DNA from: DATHTS01 sp041940425
Lineage (GTDB): Bacteria; Acidobacteriota; Blastocatellia; Pyrinomonadales; Pyrinomonadaceae
Direction of reading: 5' to 3'
Assembly (NCBI GenBank): GCA_041940425.1
Contig: JBGTSF010000010.1
Coordinates: 30,487-94,486, forward strand
DNA: 64,000 bases
Under the pieces are notes generated by a model. The model made no database searches and was not told the DNA's origin. It worked only from the letters and a program-made list of their open reading frames with translations. The position numbers and the translations under genes are program-made. This document shows, in pieces, positions 61,296 through 64,000 of the stretch (the stretch's first letter is position 1; each line of letters starts with the position of its first letter).

Positions 61296-62183
61296 ATGTT
61301 GCGAGCAATAGTTTTATCAGTGGCTTTGTTGATCGGATTGGGTGCTTTGATACCTTTGGCGACCGATCACGCGGAAGCTCAAAAGAAACAGCGTAAATCG
61401 AAAAAAAGCAGTGCGAAAAAACACAAAAAATATTCGAAAGCGTGGTGGCGGGCGTATCGCGCGCGAAAGCGAAACGGCGAATCGCTTGCCAAACGCAAAG
61501 AGGCTCTGCGTTTAAGACAGATGCGTCTGGCAAAAGAGCGCGAAGAAGAAATCGCCCGGAACGGCGGAAAATGGGTTAAGATCACGACTTGGGACGGCGA
61601 AAAATGGGTTTCGAGAAACGAATGGATCGCCATTACTTCCGACACGCCGACCGTTCCCGTGCCTGAAGCGTTAGCGGTCAAATCGCCGGTCGTCAAAGAC
61701 GAACCCGTCGCCAGATCGAAAAATCGGCGCGAAAAACAGTTGAAGGAAACTTCGGATGCTGAAACCCGATTCAAAGTCAACAATCAAAACGGCGAAGAAC
61801 TCGGTTCGGCTTCGATCACGGTCGTCGGCGCGGCGATGGGCGAAGACCGCGACGCGGGGCGCTACAAGACGCTTTCCGGCGTTTCGACCAGTTCGCTCCG
61901 CCGGACGGTGATTGACCAGATGATCAAAGAAAACGGCTGGGTCGTTAATGATTATCAAAAAGAAGTCGGCGGCAAAAAAGTTTATGTCGTCGTCGCCCAA
62001 TCGCCCGGCGCAGGCGGTCAGATCCAGTCGCGGATGTTCTATTTCACGGAAGTTGACGGGCGCATCTACAGCGTGGCGACCAATTCTCCGGGCGAAAAAT
62101 CCGGTCAGATCGCCGACGAATCGGAAAAGATCGTCAATGTGCTGCAGCGCCGAAGCCGGACGATGCAAGCCGGTCTGCGTTAA
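61296..62183 (+). CDS. Exported Lys/Arg-rich protein of unknown function in the pil operon
   Basis: The 295-residue protein has a signal peptide (residues ~1-28, likely cleavage after AEA) followed by a very basic region (about 29-85) with KKSSAKKHKK and WWRAYRARKRNG. A short GGKWVKITTWDGEKWVSRNE block follows, then an acidic/neutral linker. The C-terminal domain (about 160-290) contains FKVNNQNGEELGSASITVVG and KKVYVVVAQSPGAGGQIQSR. AAGGAGG lies 9 bases before the ATG. It sits between pilB and pilT and may be a periplasmic or surface pilus-associated factor. No family was recognised. Confidence 0.75.
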   Translation: MLRAIVLSVALLIGLGALIPLATDHAEAQKKQRKSKKSSAKKHKKYSKAWWRAYRARKRNGESLAKRKEALRLRQMRLAKEREEEIARNGGKWVKITTWDGEKWVSRNEWIAITSDTPTVPVPEALAVKSPVVKDEPVARSKNRREKQLKETSDAETRFKVNNQNGEELGSASITVVGAAMGEDRDAGRYKTLSGVSTSSLRRTVIDQMIKENGWVVNDYQKEVGGKKVYVVVAQSPGAGGQIQSRMFYFTEVDGRIYSVATNSPGEKSGQIADESEKIVNVLQRRSRTMQAGLR

Positions 62184-62194
62184 TCCACGAAAAA

Positions 62195-62269
62195 TAAGTT
62201 TAAGTCTAGAGTTTAAGGTTTCCAGTTAGGCTTTAAAATCAAACTTGAAACCTTAAACCTGAAACTTAA
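62195..62269. repeat. Inverted, AT-rich heptad-like repeat between the exported-protein gene and pilT
   Basis: GTTTAAGGTTT (62211-62221) pairs with AAACCTTAAAC (62248-62258), and the flanking TAAGTTT/AAACTTA blocks continue the symmetry. The sequence is built from AGTTTAA/GGTTTCA units. It may form a hairpin between genes or be a remnant of a small dispersed repeat. Confidence 0.6.
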
Positions 62270-62287
62270 TACTCCTTCTCCAAAAAT

Positions 62288-63493
62288 ATGAGTCTTGAAC
62301 AACAGCAACAACCGATGACGGAAATGCCGGTTACGCTTCCCGATCTTCTGAGAAAAATGACGGAAATGGGCGGATCCGACCTGCATCTGACGACCAATTC
62401 GCCGCCGCAAGTCCGCGTTCACGGGCATCTCGGAGCGCTTCCCGGTTATCGCGCGCTGACACCGGCGGAAACGAAAAGTCTCGCGTATTCGGTTTTGACC
62501 GACGCGCAGAAACACCGTTTCGAGGAAAATCTCGAACTCGATTTTTCGTTCGGCTTGAAAGGAATGTCGCGTTTTCGCGCCAATTTGTTCAATCAAAAAG
62601 GCGCGGTCGGCGCGGTTTTCCGCTCGATCCCGTATGAAATAAAATCGTTCGAAGCACTCGGTCTTCCTCCGGTCGTCAAAGATTTGTGCAACAAACCGCG
62701 CGGTTTGATTCTGGTTACAGGTCCTACGGGATCGGGTAAATCAACGACGCTCGCCGCGATGGTTGACAAGATCAATCAAGACCGCCACGACCATATTTTG
62801 ACTATCGAAGACCCGATCGAATTTCTGCATAATCACAAAAACTGTCTCGTCAACCAGCGCGAAGTAAATTCCGACACGCACGGTTTTGCGCACGCCTTAC
62901 GCACCGCGCTTCGTCAAGACCCGGACGTGGTTCTGGTCGGCGAAATGCGCGATCTTGAAACCATCGAGATGGCACTCAGAATCGCGGAAACCGGGCATCT
63001 GACGTTCGCCACACTACACACGAATTCCGCCGCTTCGACCATCAACCGTATCATTGACGTTTTCCCCGCCGGACAGCAGTCGCAGATTCGCACACAGCTT
63101 TCTTTGGTTTTAGAAGGAATTATGTGTCAGGCGCTTCTGCCGAAAGCGACGGGCGACGGGCGCGTCATGGCGCTCGAAATTTTGATTCCGAACTCCGCGA
63201 TCCGCAACCTGATCCGCGAAGACAAGATTCACCAGATTTATTCGATGATGCAGACCGGACAGGACAAATACGGGATGCAGACATTTAACCAATCGCTCGC
63301 CACGCTTTATCAAAAACGCCAAATTACCCTGGACGCGGCGATGCAGCGTTCGTCAAATGCCGACGAACTCAAAGAACTGATTGACCGCGGTTCGGGAATC
63401 AATCAAACATACGGCGGAAAGGTCAAACCCGGAATGAGTCCGAGTCCGTATGCGCAAGGTCGCCCGGTTGGGCAACGCCCGCCGGTTCGATAA
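62288..63493 (+). CDS. pilT: Type IV pilus retraction ATPase PilT
   Basis: The 401-residue protein has SDLHLTTNSPPQVRVHGHLG at the N-terminus and the Walker A GPTGSGKSTT at about residues 143-152. TIEDPIEFLHNHKNCLVNQR, Walker B PDVVLVGEMRD and the His-box FATLHTNSAASTINRI follow. The C-terminal PilT-specific AIRNLIREDKIHQIYSMMQ is intact. It drives pilus retraction and twitching motility. The C-terminal ~40 residues are Gly/Pro-rich and longer than in the shortest homologues. A repeat element lies immediately upstream. Confidence 0.95.
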   Translation: MSLEQQQQPMTEMPVTLPDLLRKMTEMGGSDLHLTTNSPPQVRVHGHLGALPGYRALTPAETKSLAYSVLTDAQKHRFEENLELDFSFGLKGMSRFRANLFNQKGAVGAVFRSIPYEIKSFEALGLPPVVKDLCNKPRGLILVTGPTGSGKSTTLAAMVDKINQDRHDHILTIEDPIEFLHNHKNCLVNQREVNSDTHGFAHALRTALRQDPDVVLVGEMRDLETIEMALRIAETGHLTFATLHTNSAASTINRIIDVFPAGQQSQIRTQLSLVLEGIMCQALLPKATGDGRVMALEILIPNSAIRNLIREDKIHQIYSMMQTGQDKYGMQTFNQSLATLYQKRQITLDAAMQRSSNADELKELIDRGSGINQTYGGKVKPGMSPSPYAQGRPVGQRPPVR

Positions 63494-63495
63494 AA

Positions 63496-63585
63496 AGTTT
63501 ATAGAGTTTGGAGAGTTCAGAGAGTTTTGAGAGTGGATTTTCTCCAACTCTCCAAACTCTACGAACTCTATAAACTCTCTGAACT
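63496..63585. repeat. Inverted GAGAGTT-type repeat between pilT and pilC
   Basis: GTTCAGAGAGTTT (63515-63527) pairs with AAACTCTCTGAAC (63572-63584), and AGTTTGGAGAGTT (63505-63517) pairs with AACTCTCCAAACT (63546-63558), so two alternative hairpins exist. The sequence is made of 7-base AGAGTTT-like units. It lies in the 125-base gap between the two genes. Confidence 0.65.
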
Positions 63586-63618
63586 ATGAAGACTTTATTA
63601 GGAGCAACATAAAAGAAA

Positions 63619-64000
63619 ATGCCGACATACACATACAAAGGTCGTAACCGCTTAAACGAAATGGTTTCCGGCGAAAAATCCGCCGCCAGCCAGGACGAAC
63701 TCCGCGCGCTTCTGCGGCGCGAACAGATCGTCTTAACGCACGCCTCGGAAAAAGGACGCGAAATCAGCATCCCGAAACTCGGTAAAAAGAAAAAGGTCAA
63801 ATCGAAGGAATTAGCCGTTTTCACGCGCCAGTTTTCGGTGATGATTGACGCCGGTCTGCCGCTCGTCCAATGTCTCGACATTCTCGCCGAACAGCAGTCG
63901 AATGTTCATTTCAAGGAAGTTCTGCACCAGGTTCGCCAGAACGTCGAAGAAGGCGCGACACTTTCCAGCGCGCTCGAAAAACATCCGAAAGTTTTCGACA
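63619..64000 (+). CDS. pilC: Type IV pilus inner-membrane platform protein PilC (5' part, truncated by window edge)
   Basis: The first 127 residues are present. MPTYTYKGRNRLNEMVSGEK matches the GspF/PilC N-terminus, followed by the KSKELAVFTRQFSVMIDAG block and LPLVQCLDILAEQQSN that begin the first T2SF domain. It anchors the PilB and PilT motors at the inner membrane. It follows pilT after 125 bases that contain a repeat. The rest of the gene lies outside the window. Confidence 0.9.
   Translation, partial: MPTYTYKGRNRLNEMVSGEKSAASQDELRALLRREQIVLTHASEKGREISIPKLGKKKKVKSKELAVFTRQFSVMIDAGLPLVQCLDILAEQQSNVHFKEVLHQVRQNVEEGATLSSALEKHPKVFD

Overview
The window looks like a chromosomal segment of a Gram-negative, type IV pilus-bearing bacterium. 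The best guess is Acidobacteriota (Blastocatellia/Pyrinomonadaceae-like). This is inferred from the moderate GC content, the pilB-pilT-pilC order, the many lipid-linked (GT-C) glycosyltransferases and a PqqD/lasso-type RiPP cluster with an HprK-like kinase. No rRNA, tRNA or phylogenetic marker gene is present, so the assignment is tentative. No insertion sequence, CRISPR array or phage module was seen.

Nearly all of the window (1 to about 59080) is one very large surface-polysaccharide locus. It divides into these parts. (a) 1-10586, + strand: a tightly coupled operon of GT-B and GT-A glycosyltransferases, a methyltransferase, a Wzy/WaaL-type polymerase or ligase, a CapK/PaaK-like adenylating enzyme and an ExoA-like GT2. 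(b) 10827-18256, + strand: a lasso-peptide-like RiPP cluster (RRE, B2 protease, asparagine-synthetase-like cyclase, 58-residue precursor, HprK-like kinase, ABC exporter, nucleotidyltransferase). A second Wzy/WaaL-type ligase fused to TPRs overlaps its 3' end. (c) 20882-25292, - strand: a secreted beta-helix protein and a membrane nucleotide-sugar 4,6-dehydratase. (d) 25662-29271, + strand: sugar aminotransferase, PglC-like phosphoglycosyl transferase, sugar epimerase and PgpA. (e) 29351-46341, - strand: six multi-pass membrane proteins, at least three of them GT39-type GT-C enzymes. With them are a UbiA-type polyprenyl-phosphate phosphoribosyltransferase, a polyprenyl-phosphate-sugar synthase-like GT2, a FAD oxidoreductase, a glutamine-dependent asparagine synthetase paralogue and two tandem GT2s. 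(f) 47093-59081, + strand: two paralogous small membrane proteins flanking a FAD oxidoreductase, a cellulose-synthase-like GT2, two GT4s, a NodB-type deacetylase, a radical SAM/SPASM protein, two GT2s and a GT-C.

The last 5 kb (59322-64000) starts from a clear sigma70-type promoter. It carries pilB, an unrecognised exported basic protein, pilT and the start of pilC, the motor genes of type IV pili.

The likely division of labour is as follows. Sugar-nucleotide enzymes and the phosphoglycosyl transferase start a lipid-linked repeat unit, cytoplasmic GTs extend it, Wzy/WaaL proteins polymerise or transfer it, and GT-C enzymes decorate from polyprenyl-phosphate sugars. The most unusual item is the RiPP cluster. 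Its precursor leader fits the lasso consensus with a W for Y at the first position, and it has a very strong Shine-Dalgarno sequence. Its predicted 30-residue core has no Asp or Glu at ring positions 7-9 and instead carries Cys3 and Cys9.
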